Of a stretch of DNA of 64,000 bases, positions 9,073 to 18,082 are shown piece after piece (position 1 is the first letter of the stretch; every line of letters starts with the position of its first letter). Source of the DNA: Methanococcoides sp. AM1. Its GTDB lineage: Archaea; Halobacteriota; Methanosarcinia; Methanosarcinales; Methanosarcinaceae. The stretch covers positions 248,001 through 312,000 of the forward strand of contig NZ_CAAGSW010000002.1 of assembly GCF_900774055.1 (NCBI RefSeq). The letters run 5' to 3'. The notes beneath the pieces were generated by a model. It was not told the DNA's origin and ran no database searches. It saw nothing but the letters and a program-made list of their open reading frames with translations. Position numbers and translations under genes: made by a program.

Positions 9073-10566
9073 TCGCACAAAAAACAAATCCCTCTTAAAG
9101 ATCATGTTGTAGAACTAGCCTGTCCTGCTCACGGTGGCCTTATTCGTGAGATGGCTGACCGTTATGGCATTCCTGAATCGGATATGCTGGACCTGAGCGC
9201 CAGCCTTAATCCTCTGGGGAGCCCTTTTGATCATCCTTCAGGCGGCCTTGACCTTGATGATGTCATGGAACGGGCAGCGCAAAGATTTACCCAGTATCCG
9301 GATAATCGCTATCTTGAATATCGTTCTGCAGCGGTTAATTTACTTGGAAACGGACTTTCTGCTGATAATATTGTTCCAGGCAATGGTTCCTGCGAGATCA
9401 TAAGGCTCGTAGCAGAAGCAGTGCTGGACCATGATGATATTGTTCTCATACCCCACCCCACTTTCGCAGAGTATGAGCAGCAATGCAAAGTTGCCGGGGC
9501 AGATGTACGCTACATAAAACAGGAAGACGTCATGGGGCTTTCGGATACTGTCCTTGAAAGTGCAAAGCTGCTTTTTGTATGCAACCCAAACAACCCGTCC
9601 GGTGAATTGCGCAATAGGGATGATCTTCTGGACCTTGCGAAAAGGTGCGAATTGAATCACACACTTCTGTTCGTCGACGAAGCTTTCATTGAACTTGCCG
9701 ATGATCCGTCCCAGAGCATTGCTGATATGGTTGAAAATAATGATCATCTGTTCATACTTCGCTCGCTGACCAAGGATTTTGCAATTCCAGGGGTACGTAT
9801 TGGTTTTGGTGTGGCTTCAAAAAGAATGGCAGAAGCATTTAATACTGCAAGACTTTCATGGAACCTTGGTTCTATCCCCGAGGAGATCGGTGTAGCATTG
9901 ATGAACATGGAAGGTGGATGTGACAGTCCTTATCTTGTTCAGTCCCGTGAAGCCATAAAGAAGGACAGGGAATATCTCATAGAACGTATCTCAAGGATAC
10001 GCAAGTTCGTCCCGATAGACACAAAGGTCAATTTCATTCTTGTAGACATACGCGATTCGGCATTTGATTCGACCGAACTGACCGAACGTCTTGCTTCACA
10101 TGGAGTGCTTATCAGGAACTGCAGTTCATTCCCTTTTATGGGAACTGATTATGTCAGGGTAGCTGTCAGACCTAAGGAGGAGACTGACCGGCTTTCACGT
10201 GCAATAGGAAAGGTTGTAGTTGAAAAAGCACGGGAGAATGCAAGATCTGATCTTATCTGTATGCTTGAGGGCGGAGATGCAAAACCACATGGTCCTAACA
10301 CCGATTGTTCATACTATCCGTGTCATCATTTCCCCGGACAGGACTGTACATTCTGTTTCTGTCCGTTCTATAAATGTGAGGATGAACGAACCGGTGGCAA
10401 ATGGGTGGACCGTTCAAGTGGTGGTAAGGTATGGAGCTGTGAGGACTGTGTAGTAGTACACCAGAAGGACGTGGTGGAACAGGTACTCAATGAGCTCTCA
10501 TACAAAGGCAATATGGATGACAAATTGAAAAAAGCATGGACTAAGGTCGTGGAGCCTCTCCTATGA
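9070..10566 (+). CDS. cobD: L-threonine kinase / threonine-phosphate decarboxylase CobD, copy 2
   Basis: A 498-aa paralogue of the 6723 gene with the same architecture: a PLP aminotransferase-like core (PNNPSG, FVDEAFIEL, K235 in SLTKDF) and a Cys-rich C-terminal tail (CTFCFCPFYKC, CEDC). It makes aminopropanol phosphate for the cobamide lower loop. This copy heads the longer operon: its TGA overlaps the cbiB ATG by four bases (ATGA). It is the more likely primary enzyme because it is linked to cbiB, which uses its product. The start is GTG with its own promoter. Confidence 0.9.
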   Translation: MSHKKQIPLKDHVVELACPAHGGLIREMADRYGIPESDMLDLSASLNPLGSPFDHPSGGLDLDDVMERAAQRFTQYPDNRYLEYRSAAVNLLGNGLSADNIVPGNGSCEIIRLVAEAVLDHDDIVLIPHPTFAEYEQQCKVAGADVRYIKQEDVMGLSDTVLESAKLLFVCNPNNPSGELRNRDDLLDLAKRCELNHTLLFVDEAFIELADDPSQSIADMVENNDHLFILRSLTKDFAIPGVRIGFGVASKRMAEAFNTARLSWNLGSIPEEIGVALMNMEGGCDSPYLVQSREAIKKDREYLIERISRIRKFVPIDTKVNFILVDIRDSAFDSTELTERLASHGVLIRNCSSFPFMGTDYVRVAVRPKEETDRLSRAIGKVVVEKARENARSDLICMLEGGDAKPHGPNTDCSYYPCHHFPGQDCTFCFCPFYKCEDERTGGKWVDRSSGGKVWSCEDCVVVHQKDVVEQVLNELSYKGNMDDKLKKAWTKVVEPLL

Positions 10567-11558
10567 TAGAACCGTTCCTTCCGGGTACTGACCATCTAAT
10601 ATCGGTACTTCTTCTTGCAACTGTATTTGACCTGTTGATAGGGGAACCTCCAACAGCTCTGCATCCGGTGGTCTGGATAGGCAATCTGATCGGCTTCTTC
10701 AAAAGATCAGCACCTGCTACACACAGAAAGCTCTATGGTGTGGTGTTCGCCCTTGTCGTTATACTCTTCGCATCATCTATCGGCTACGCTGTACTATTGG
10801 TTGCAAACCTCTCGATACTACCTGGTTTTGTGGTACTTCTTGTCGAAGCTTATTTCCTCAAGTCCACCTTTGCCATACGCCGCCTTATAGAGGCTGGCAT
10901 CGAGGTCAATACTGAACTGGTAAAAGGTGATCTGCCTTCTGCACGCAAGAAGTTGTCCATGTATGTAAGCAGAGATACTTCACAGTTAAGCGAAGGTCAG
11001 GTATCCTCATCTGTGATCGAGACCTGCTCTGAGAACTTTGTGGATGGTATCTTGAGTCCGCTGTTCTATTATGCAATCCTCGGCCCTTATGGACTAATAG
11101 GTGCATACGTGTTCAAGGCAGTGAGCACCCTCGATTCAATGGTGGGCTACATGGATGAGAAACACAGGGACCTTGGGTACTTCTCAGCAAAGACCGACGA
11201 TGTCCTCAACTGGATACCTGCACGTATTTGTGTTATTTACATTACTCTTGGATCTGTCCTTGCAGGAATGATCTCAAAAGAAAAGAAACTTGACCATGGC
11301 GGTGCGATCAGGTGTGCTACCAGCGACTGCCGCTCCTGCTCATCACCAAATTCAGGTTATCCCATGGCTTCTATGGCCGGTGTGCTTGGTGTGCGCCTGG
11401 AGAAACCGAATACCTATGTGATCGGCAAGGACTTCTCAATGCCTGTAGCAGAAGATATAAAACAAGCATCGGTGGTAATTGCTGCAGCCTCGATACTTGC
11501 AGTGATCTCGTTTGCAGTTTTAATCTATCTAATTTCAGTTATAATCAACTACATATAA
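10563..11558 (+). CDS. cbiB: Adenosylcobinamide-phosphate synthase CbiB
   Basis: A 331-aa integral membrane protein that attaches aminopropanol phosphate to adenosylcobyric acid. Diagnostic segments are DLLIGEPPTALHPVVWIG at the N-terminus, STFAIRRL, a YVSRDTSQL segment, ETCSENFVDG, and SPNSGYPMASMAG. Several hydrophobic segments occur at both ends (about 10-30, 55-100, 300-330). It overlaps cobD2 by four bases, which supports coupled translation. Confidence 0.93.
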   Translation: MIEPFLPGTDHLISVLLLATVFDLLIGEPPTALHPVVWIGNLIGFFKRSAPATHRKLYGVVFALVVILFASSIGYAVLLVANLSILPGFVVLLVEAYFLKSTFAIRRLIEAGIEVNTELVKGDLPSARKKLSMYVSRDTSQLSEGQVSSSVIETCSENFVDGILSPLFYYAILGPYGLIGAYVFKAVSTLDSMVGYMDEKHRDLGYFSAKTDDVLNWIPARICVIYITLGSVLAGMISKEKKLDHGGAIRCATSDCRSCSSPNSGYPMASMAGVLGVRLEKPNTYVIGKDFSMPVAEDIKQASVVIAAASILAVISFAVLIYLISVIINYI

Positions 11559-11580
11559 TCATACCATGTGAGTGATCATT

Positions 11581-12168
11581 ATGAAACTTTCAGATATAGA
11601 CTCTCAGGACCTGAAAAAGGACCAGCCAAAAGAACTGGATGGTGATATCAACTACGATATCATTGACATACTGGAGGAAGAAGGTATAACCGTGGATATG
11701 CTTGTGGATACTGCTCTTGAGCTTTATGCTCCGCATCCCGGTCTGGAGACCCGGGAGATTGCAGAAGAGCGTTTCAGGAAGGAGCTTGATATCGCTGTAT
11801 CTGATGCCAACCTTTGCCTTTTGATCTATTCCGGCATCCTTCTGGAAAGGGATGGCGAGAAAGGTAAGCTGCCAAATATCAGTAGAAGTTCTTATGAGAA
11901 AGATCTTACATTCATCATCGCTGATGAGGTCATCGGAATGAGCATTGCCAAGTATATCAGTGGTGATAAAGGCATGTTCGAGTTTGTGAGGTTCGATAAA
12001 CAAAAACCCGGTATCCTCTCTAAGTTAGGTCCATTCATGGACGATGTCATCGGTGGTCTTATCGGTGGGGTTTCAGCTAACATGTATACAAGGGGTATGG
12101 CTGAAGCTGCTGAAACTGAAAAAAAGTCACGTAAAAATAAAGATGTAAGTGGTGTGATAGCAGCATGA
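11581..12168 (+). CDS. cobZ: Alpha-ribazole-5'-phosphate phosphatase CobZ
   Basis: A 195-aa protein matching archaeal CobZ, the non-orthologous replacement for CobC that dephosphorylates alpha-ribazole phosphate or the cobamide phosphate. It resembles the phosphatidylglycerophosphatase-A-like family in its middle part (LYAPHPGLETREIAEERF) and ends in a glycine-rich membrane-like segment (DDVIGGLIGGVSANMY). I start it at the ATG at 11581 because GTGAGTGATC lies just before it. The ATGA overlap with cobS and the Methanosarcina-like gene order support the call. Confidence 0.85.
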   Translation: MKLSDIDSQDLKKDQPKELDGDINYDIIDILEEEGITVDMLVDTALELYAPHPGLETREIAEERFRKELDIAVSDANLCLLIYSGILLERDGEKGKLPNISRSSYEKDLTFIIADEVIGMSIAKYISGDKGMFEFVRFDKQKPGILSKLGPFMDDVIGGLIGGVSANMYTRGMAEAAETEKKSRKNKDVSGVIAA

Positions 12169-12980
12169 ACAATTTTTTGCTCGCTCTTAAGACAAGTTTT
12201 GGATTCCTTTCCACTATACCTGTGGGTATTACAATGGAAGGATTGGATGAGCTGGTAAAGCGTAGCTATCTACAGACAATTGCAGGTGTGGTCCTTGGTC
12301 TTATGATCGGGGCCTTTGCTTTTATTACTGAGACCGTGATGCCGGACCAGATCAGTGCAGTTCTTATTATGGTATTTATCTACTATCTTACAGGGCTGAA
12401 CCATCTCGATGGACTGGGTGATTTTGGTGATGGGGCTACTGCTCATGGTTCACTTGAAAAGAAGATAAAAGCGCTCAAGGATGTTGCCCTTGGTATCGGG
12501 GGGGTGGGTTATACAGTTCTTGCATTGCTTGCTCTGTATGCATCAATTTCTGCTCTTCAGGCTGAACTCATATTCTTCTCTGACAATGCTGCGTTAATGC
12601 TTGCAGTCTCACTGCTTGTCGCGGAGATCGGTGCCAAGCAGGCTATGCTTACGGTTGCTGCATTTGGGAAACCCATCCACGAAGGTCTTGGTTCCATGAT
12701 AATCAACAGTACGACCTTCCCGAGATATGTGGTGTCGTTCATACTTGGTCTTGTAGCAAGTGTACTGGCTTTCGGTTCTATCGGTGTTATTGGATACCTG
12801 GCGGCCATAATGACTGCATTTGTTATTATTAACATCTCAAACCGTCATTTCAAAGGTGTGAACGGGGATTGTATCGGAACTGCCAACGAGATCGCACGTG
12901 TCATTGTACTGATCGCAATAACTCTTATGGTGATCGCTATCAATAATGGAAATGGAGGATTGTTTTGGACGTTGTTATAA
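12165..12980 (+). CDS. cobS: Adenosylcobinamide-GDP ribazoletransferase CobS
   Basis: A 271-aa multi-span membrane enzyme that joins the lower ligand to adenosylcobinamide-GDP. Family motifs include FLSTIPVG, the acidic HLDGLGDFGDG site, AEIGAKQAML and the late GVNGDCIGTANE segment. It overlaps cobZ by four bases, and its last 16 bases overlap the start of cobY2. Confidence 0.93.
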   Translation: MNNFLLALKTSFGFLSTIPVGITMEGLDELVKRSYLQTIAGVVLGLMIGAFAFITETVMPDQISAVLIMVFIYYLTGLNHLDGLGDFGDGATAHGSLEKKIKALKDVALGIGGVGYTVLALLALYASISALQAELIFFSDNAALMLAVSLLVAEIGAKQAMLTVAAFGKPIHEGLGSMIINSTTFPRYVVSFILGLVASVLAFGSIGVIGYLAAIMTAFVIINISNRHFKGVNGDCIGTANEIARVIVLIAITLMVIAINNGNGGLFWTLL

Positions 12981-13573
12981 TGGCAGGTGGTCAGGGACTT
13001 CGACTTGGTATGGGTGAGAAACCATGCGTCGAACTTCTTGGCAAACCTCTCATAAGTTACGTGATCGATTCTCTGGAAAAGGCTTCGCACATCGAACGCA
13101 TATTCGTAGCAGTGTCTCCTTCAACGCCCGCTACTGAAGAGCTTGTAAGGGAGCAGTATGGTGACCCCATACAGGCTGTCAATACAGCAGGTGATAACTA
13201 TGTTGGGGATATGGTCTATGCTGTGGAGAGTTCCGGTATAGATGGCCCTGTGATGATCATAATGTCTGATCTTCCTCTTGTGACGCCGGAACTTCTGGAT
13301 TCTATCATTGATGCTTATGAATCGTGTGGAAAGGCTTCCATGTCGGTCTTCATCCCGCTTTCTCTTTGCAGTGAGGTTGGTATAAGACCCGACACAGTCT
13401 TCAATTGGAGCGGAAAACTAATTGTACCTGCTGGCATCAATATTCTTGATGGGAAGCACATCAATGAGGAGCAGGATTATCATAATTACATGCTTGAAGA
13501 CCCTGAGATAGCGTTGAACATAAATACAGCGGAAGATCTGAAACGCTGCAAAGACATCCTCGAAAAGAGATGA
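12965..13573 (+). CDS. cobY: Adenosylcobinamide-phosphate guanylyltransferase CobY, copy 2
   Basis: A 202-aa CobY-type nucleotidyltransferase, the archaeal replacement for CobU. It begins MDVVIMAGGQGLRLG with EKP following, close to the NTP-transferase signature, and has GDNYVGDM and SDLPLVTPE. The start is TTG: GGAGG ends six bases before it and no ATG fits. It overlaps the 3' end of cobS. Compared with the cobY at 8289 this copy keeps the signature glycine and proline, so it is the likelier active enzyme. Confidence 0.9.
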   Translation: MDVVIMAGGQGLRLGMGEKPCVELLGKPLISYVIDSLEKASHIERIFVAVSPSTPATEELVREQYGDPIQAVNTAGDNYVGDMVYAVESSGIDGPVMIIMSDLPLVTPELLDSIIDAYESCGKASMSVFIPLSLCSEVGIRPDTVFNWSGKLIVPAGINILDGKHINEEQDYHNYMLEDPEIALNINTAEDLKRCKDILEKR

Positions 13574-13600
13574 TACTTCTAATATTCAAGGAGCTTAAAT

Positions 13601-13969
13601 ATGGTTGAATTTGCAATTCTGGGTGATAAAAAATATTCCATGCAAACAGTAAGGATAGTTACGGGCGATAATGCTGCTGGTACTGACATTCATAATATTC
13701 CGGAAGAGCAGCTTCTTCTGTGTGAGGCAATAGATGATCCGTACCTTCTCCCTTTCCTTCTGGAGAAGTTCTATATGATGGAGATCAAGGATGCAGAGCA
13801 GTTCAGATTATGTCTTATAAGGGTGCAGGTCGATTCGGATATGCGCCTTAATGAGGATATCCAGAAACATCAGCATCGTGGATATGTTTCCCGAACGATA
13901 GAGAAGTTGATGTATCGTGATATTTTCCTTGAGGTCGTAAGGGAAGAGGATGTCAGTATTGAGGGCTGA
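13601..13969 (+). CDS. Conserved protein of unknown function in the cob operon
   Basis: A 122-aa soluble, acidic protein that I do not recognise. AAGGAGCT precedes the ATG. It follows cobY2 by 27 bp on the same strand with no terminator between, so it is probably co-transcribed with the cobamide genes. The sequence looks globular with mixed alpha/beta content. It has no Cys cluster, membrane segment or P-loop. A role in cobamide metabolism is only a guess from position. Confidence 0.65.
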   Translation: MVEFAILGDKKYSMQTVRIVTGDNAAGTDIHNIPEEQLLLCEAIDDPYLLPFLLEKFYMMEIKDAEQFRLCLIRVQVDSDMRLNEDIQKHQHRGYVSRTIEKLMYRDIFLEVVREEDVSIEG

Positions 13970-14196
13970 ATTGATGGGCGAAAGATGGTCGAATTGATAG
14001 TTTAATTCTGATCATCGGTGTGGAAAATAAATCATTTTTTATATCATAACAAGGCATACTGGTATAGATAACACAGATACCAATGGGTGCTTGTCTATAT
14101 GAGTAGTGGGAAGAAGTATTCATTATGTTCTGTCAGAATCTCAAGATTCTATTTTAAAAATATCTACATGATCTAACTATATTATCAGGTGTAAAG

Positions 14197-14928
14197 ATGG
14201 CTGATGAAGTAACTCAAGAAAGGGTTAGCACGGGAATTCGTGGATTGGATGAAATGTTACGTGGGGGCTTCTTCAAAGGGACTGCTAATGTTGTCTCAGG
14301 AAAGTCCGGTACCGGAAAAACTATCTTTGGAACCCAATTCCTGCTGGAAGGTATTGAAAAAGGCGAAACTGTGATGTGCATCATCACATCCGAGGAATCC
14401 AAGTCTCTTGTACGTGAAATGCAAGCATCATTCGGATGGGATCTCGATTCCATGGTCGCAGAAGGCAAGCTGGTATTTGTAGACATCACAGACCCAAGCC
14501 TTCGTCTCCAGAAGAGTGTGGAGATCGCTCCGACAGAGCTTATCAAGAGCTTCAAGAAACTGGTGGAAAGCAAGATCGAGGAAACAAAACCTGATCGTGT
14601 ATTCATCGATTCCATTGAAGCAATGTTCCTCGCAATTGAGTCCAACTACAAGCTGCGCACATTGATCGATGATATCTTTGGTATCTTCAGGAAACGTGAT
14701 GTTACAGCTCTCGTAACCGTTGGTGTTATGTTCGGACTGGATGAGATGGTGGAATATGGTGCAGATGCTGTTGTCAAACTGGGTCGCGAGATCATAGGAA
14801 GCAACCTTCAGCGTACCATCTATGTAATGAAGCTCAGAGGTTCAGGCACCATCAACGAGGTTAGGGTGCTCAATATTTCTGACAGTGGTATGGCTGTGCT
14901 TGCTCAGTCACCATATCTTGAAAAATAA
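14197..14928 (+). CDS. Single-domain KaiC-like RecA-superfamily ATPase
   Basis: A 243-aa KaiC/RadA-like ATPase. Walker A is GKSGTGKT (residues 35-42), Walker B is VFIDSIE, and TSEES contains the paired acidic residues typical of KaiC catalytic sites. It has one KaiC domain, unlike cyanobacterial KaiC with two. Archaeal proteins of this kind are often signal-transduction or motility-related ATPases (as with FlaH), but nothing nearby shows the partner. AGGTG precedes the ATG. It stands alone with a good terminator downstream. Confidence 0.8.
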   Translation: MADEVTQERVSTGIRGLDEMLRGGFFKGTANVVSGKSGTGKTIFGTQFLLEGIEKGETVMCIITSEESKSLVREMQASFGWDLDSMVAEGKLVFVDITDPSLRLQKSVEIAPTELIKSFKKLVESKIEETKPDRVFIDSIEAMFLAIESNYKLRTLIDDIFGIFRKRDVTALVTVGVMFGLDEMVEYGADAVVKLGREIIGSNLQRTIYVMKLRGSGTINEVRVLNISDSGMAVLAQSPYLEK

Positions 14929-14946
14929 TATTAACGTATAAATGAA

Positions 14947-14976
14947 AAGGTGCCTTTCAGGTACCTTCCTTTTTTA
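14947..14976 (+). terminator. Terminator after the KaiC-like gene
   Basis: AAGGTGCC (14947-14954) pairs with GGTACCTT (14960-14967) over 8 bp with one G-U pair and a 5-nt loop. A T-rich run (14969-14976) follows. Confidence 0.75.
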
Positions 14977-15074
14977 CTTTTAATTATACTTCGTTTGTTT
15001 TTTGTTCGCAGTCGCACTTATTCGATTTTTATTTAATTATCCAATATGTGATCTGCTCTATTTGTCAGAAGTAA

Positions 15075-15758
15075 TTACAAAAGATACCAGTCCATATCGT
15101 TAGTTGAGTGGTCATCATGAACTCCCACGGTACGTTCCGGAATATCCAGTGTATCTGTGATGGAGTCTGAAAAATCCTGAAGATACTGGCGCTGACTGAG
15201 ACTTCCGTACTTAAAACGCTTATTTGGGTTCGCGACCTCTTCCATAGTCTTCCTGTCAGGAACAATGACAACGTCAATGTTGGTAATTTCAACTGCTTTC
15301 TCCATGGCTGTCCTGAAATCGCCGATACAATATGCTATTCGGTGCTTGTAATTATCGCGTGTTCTTTCCAGATACTTTGCAAGCCTCTCGCTTTCCATTT
15401 TAATAAAGTCACGCTTTATTTTAGCGACATTGCACTTTCCCATCATGAACTTATAATCAGTAAAAGGGTACTCTGTGTCGATCTCGCGCGGTGTGATCCC
15501 ACAGGTGCCAAATACTACAACATGTGCATCCTCTTGTTCGAGTATGCCGAAGATAATGCGGTCATACATCTTGTGTGAGGGGCTGGTATGATATGGTTTC
15601 CTCATGGCACAGGGTACAAAGATACAAAAATCCCGTGTAGGGGGCTGGTATTCGGAAAGTACCCATTCATTTGCACGTATCATGTCTGGGTGGTATATCA
15701 GGCGTTCTGTGTCCAGCGGTTCACTTGAACGTTCATCTTCAGGAATTATAGTTGTCAA
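15075..15758 (-). CDS. Stand-alone DUF5591-like protein related to archaeosine synthase
   Basis: About 227 aa. The segment FVPCAMRKPYHTSPSHKMYD resembles the core of DUF5591, the domain found in archaeosine synthase ArcS and tRNA-guanine transglycosylase-like proteins (PCxxRKPY...S...H). Here it stands alone, without visible TGT or PUA parts. The longest frame starts at 15830, but its first 24 residues would be read through a strong TATA box (about 15778-15792). I prefer the TTG at 15758, close to the expected transcription start. It is divergent from a small HTH regulator. A role in tRNA modification is plausible but not shown; its substrate is unknown. Confidence 0.65.
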   Translation of the reverse strand: MTTIIPEDERSSEPLDTERLIYHPDMIRANEWVLSEYQPPTRDFCIFVPCAMRKPYHTSPSHKMYDRIIFGILEQEDAHVVVFGTCGITPREIDTEYPFTDYKFMMGKCNVAKIKRDFIKMESERLAKYLERTRDNYKHRIAYCIGDFRTAMEKAVEITNIDVVIVPDRKTMEEVANPNKRFKYGSLSQRQYLQDFSDSITDTLDIPERTVGVHDDHSTNDMDWYLL

Positions 15759-15870
15759 GATGTGAGGATTCTGATAAACTATATATATAATTAACGACGT
15801 GAATATTATGGTTTTGTATAAACTGTACAAGAGTGCTTTCTAAGTATCAGTAAATAATAAGTGGTGAATA

Positions 15871-16245
15871 ATGACAGCATCAATTCGGGAAATGTTAAGG
15901 GCTAACTGTGAATGTGACGATGTGGCAAAGTGTATCTTAGGTTTAAAGGCACTTGATATGGATGCATACAAATGCTTGCTTGCCAATGGACCCATGACCG
16001 CTGAAAGTCTGGGAGAACATCTTAACAGGGAGCGAAGTACTGCATACCGCTCATTACAGAACCTTATCTCATGCGGACTTGTCTATCGTGAGACCAAGAC
16101 CATCGATATTGGTGGCTACTTTTATGAATATGTGGCTGTTGATCCTAAGAGGGTCAAGGAAATGCTCAAGGAAAATGTCGAACAGTGGTATGAGAAGGTC
16201 AGCGGCCTGATCGAGAATATCGATGAAGAACTCCTTGGGAACTAA
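15871..16245 (+). CDS. TrmB-like winged-helix transcriptional regulator
   Basis: A 124-aa protein with an N-terminal helix-turn-helix resembling TrmB/MarR-type archaeal regulators (DAYKCLLANGPMTAESL, then RERSTAYRSLQNLISCGLV). It ends in a helical segment likely used for dimerisation. There is no ligand-binding domain and no Cys metal site beyond the N-terminal CECDD. GGTGA precedes the ATG. It is transcribed divergently from the DUF5591-like gene with only about 110 bp between, so it may regulate that gene. Confidence 0.75.
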   Translation: MTASIREMLRANCECDDVAKCILGLKALDMDAYKCLLANGPMTAESLGEHLNRERSTAYRSLQNLISCGLVYRETKTIDIGGYFYEYVAVDPKRVKEMLKENVEQWYEKVSGLIENIDEELLGN

Positions 16246-16320
16246 CCGGTTCTTACAAAAACTGATAATATTCGGTATTGTACTTGATATTTTAAAAAAA
16301 GAAGGATAATGAGTTTTTTC

Positions 16321-17496
16321 TCATAATCCGTCAACAAATGTACCTATCCTGTCAAGAGCTTCCTTGATATCTTCTCTTGATGCTGCATAAGCACAGCGAA
16401 GGAATCCTGCTCCTGTATCGCCGAAGATATCTCCCGGAATTGTGACAACGTTCTGCTCCTGAAGCAGCCTTTCTGCAAATTCGTCAGATGTCAGCCCTGT
16501 GCTCTTGATGGATGGGAATGCATAGAATGCACCTTTCGGATTAAAGCAATCCAGTCCGATATCGTTCAATCCGCCGACGATGAGCTTCCTGCGACGGTCG
16601 TATTCTCGCACCATCTTGCTAACTTCTTCCTCGCCATTGCGGAGTGCCTCGATGGCACCGACCTGGGCAGTTATCGGAGCGCAGAGCATGGAATACTGGT
16701 GGATGAGCATCATCGAATTAATTATCTCGGGGGCTGCTATTGCATATGCCATCCTGAATCCTGTCATTGCATATGCCTTTGAGAATCCGTTCAACATGAT
16801 GGTTCGATCACGCATTCCTTCAAGGGCTGAAAAACATGTGTGTTTCCCCTCATAGGTAAGCCTCTCATAAACATCATCGGATATCATCATGATGTCATGT
16901 TCTACGATGACGTCTGCAATTGCTTCCAGTTCATCTCTGTCCATTGTGGCGCCGGTAGGATTGTTGGGATAGTTTATGATGACCGCTTTTGTTTTTTTCG
17001 TGATGGCGGCCTCGATCTCTCCGGCTGTGATCCTGAAATCATTCTCTCCTTTTGCACCAATGGTAACAGGAACTCCGCCTGCGAATATTATGGAAGGTAC
17101 GTAGGCTACATATGAGGGCTGTACAACGATGATCTCGTCGCCGGGGTTCACTATGGCCCGTATTGCAAGGTCAAGTGCTTCACTGACGCCTGTGGTTACC
17201 AGTATCTCATCTGTTGGATCGTAGTAGACGTTGTGTCGTTTTGTGTATGACCTTGAGATCTCTTCACGAAGCTCCATGAGCCCATAGTTAGAGGTATATG
17301 ATGTTTCCCCGTGTTCAATTGAGTGTATGCACGCCTCCCGGATATGCCATGGTGTCACATAATCAGGCTCTCCAACTCCGAGGGAGATGACATCCTCACT
17401 GTCGGACGCCATATCAAAGAACTTCCGAATGCCTGATGGGGGTACTTTTTGCATACTGTTCGATATAAATCGGGAGGGGTTACATTGTGTTCTCAA
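16321..17496 (-). CDS. PLP-dependent class I/II aminotransferase
   Basis: A 391-aa fold-type I aminotransferase of the archaeal AspB-like group. Motifs include SLGVGEPDYVTPWH, NYPNNPTGATM, ISDDVYERL, the PLP lysine in NGFSKAYAMTGFR, and the late arginine segment RCAYA. The frame opens at an ATG at 17511, but GGAGG lies at an ideal 8-nt distance before an in-frame TTG at 17496, so I start there. It sits 50 bp downstream of an Lrp-family gene on the same strand. The substrate cannot be read from sequence; aspartate or aromatic amino acids are both possible. Confidence 0.85.
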   Translation of the reverse strand: MRTQCNPSRFISNSMQKVPPSGIRKFFDMASDSEDVISLGVGEPDYVTPWHIREACIHSIEHGETSYTSNYGLMELREEISRSYTKRHNVYYDPTDEILVTTGVSEALDLAIRAIVNPGDEIIVVQPSYVAYVPSIIFAGGVPVTIGAKGENDFRITAGEIEAAITKKTKAVIINYPNNPTGATMDRDELEAIADVIVEHDIMMISDDVYERLTYEGKHTCFSALEGMRDRTIMLNGFSKAYAMTGFRMAYAIAAPEIINSMMLIHQYSMLCAPITAQVGAIEALRNGEEEVSKMVREYDRRRKLIVGGLNDIGLDCFNPKGAFYAFPSIKSTGLTSDEFAERLLQEQNVVTIPGDIFGDTGAGFLRCAYAASREDIKEALDRIGTFVDGL

Positions 17497-17546
17497 GATA
17501 GATGCCTCCATTATGAATGGTGAAAGCAGATTAGAAGAAAAAGGTA

Positions 17547-18038
17547 TTATGGGGAGACTGCCAGTCTCTTGACCTGATCTGGCTCATCCAGGATCAGCCC
17601 ATTTTCCTTGTAGGTCTTCAGAACAAAGTGGGTTGCAGTGCTCTGGACCTGGTCCAGTGTCGCGATCTTCTCCGCTACGAAGAAGGCGACCTGTTTCATG
17701 GAATTGCCGCGCACCGTTATAGAAATATCATGCTCTCCGGAAAGTAACCTTACTGAGCGTACTTCCGGGAACTTGTAAAGCCTCTCGGCAATTGCCTGGT
17801 ATCCCAGTTTACGTTCTAGGTGAACCTTAAGTTCAATTATGGCATATACGTAGTTCTCGCCTGCCAGTTCCCAGTCGACGATGGTCTTGTATTTGCGAAT
17901 TATCTTCGCTTTCTCAAGATATTCGATCTTCTGGTTCACTTCCTCAACGGTCATGCCGGTGAGTGTTGCGATCTCTTCTGGTACGGTCCTTGCGTCTTCT
18001 TCAAGGATCTCCAGTATGTTGCGTGTTTGCTCATCCAT
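17547..18038 (-). CDS. Lrp/AsnC-family transcriptional regulator
   Basis: A 163-aa protein with an N-terminal HTH (NILEILEEDARTVPEEIA, TGMTVEEVNQKIEYLEKA, IRKYKTIVDW) and a C-terminal RAM/AsnC ligand-sensing domain (YVYAIIELKV, VRLLSGEHDISITVRG). It lies directly upstream of, and on the same strand as, the aminotransferase. Feedback control of that enzyme by an amino acid is a reasonable inference from the pairing. Confidence 0.88.
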   Translation of the reverse strand: MDEQTRNILEILEEDARTVPEEIATLTGMTVEEVNQKIEYLEKAKIIRKYKTIVDWELAGENYVYAIIELKVHLERKLGYQAIAERLYKFPEVRSVRLLSGEHDISITVRGNSMKQVAFFVAEKIATLDQVQSTATHFVLKTYKENGLILDEPDQVKRLAVSP

Positions 18039-18082
18039 ACCTGAAACATCCCGGGGTTAAAAAAAGATGATCAAGTAAATAT

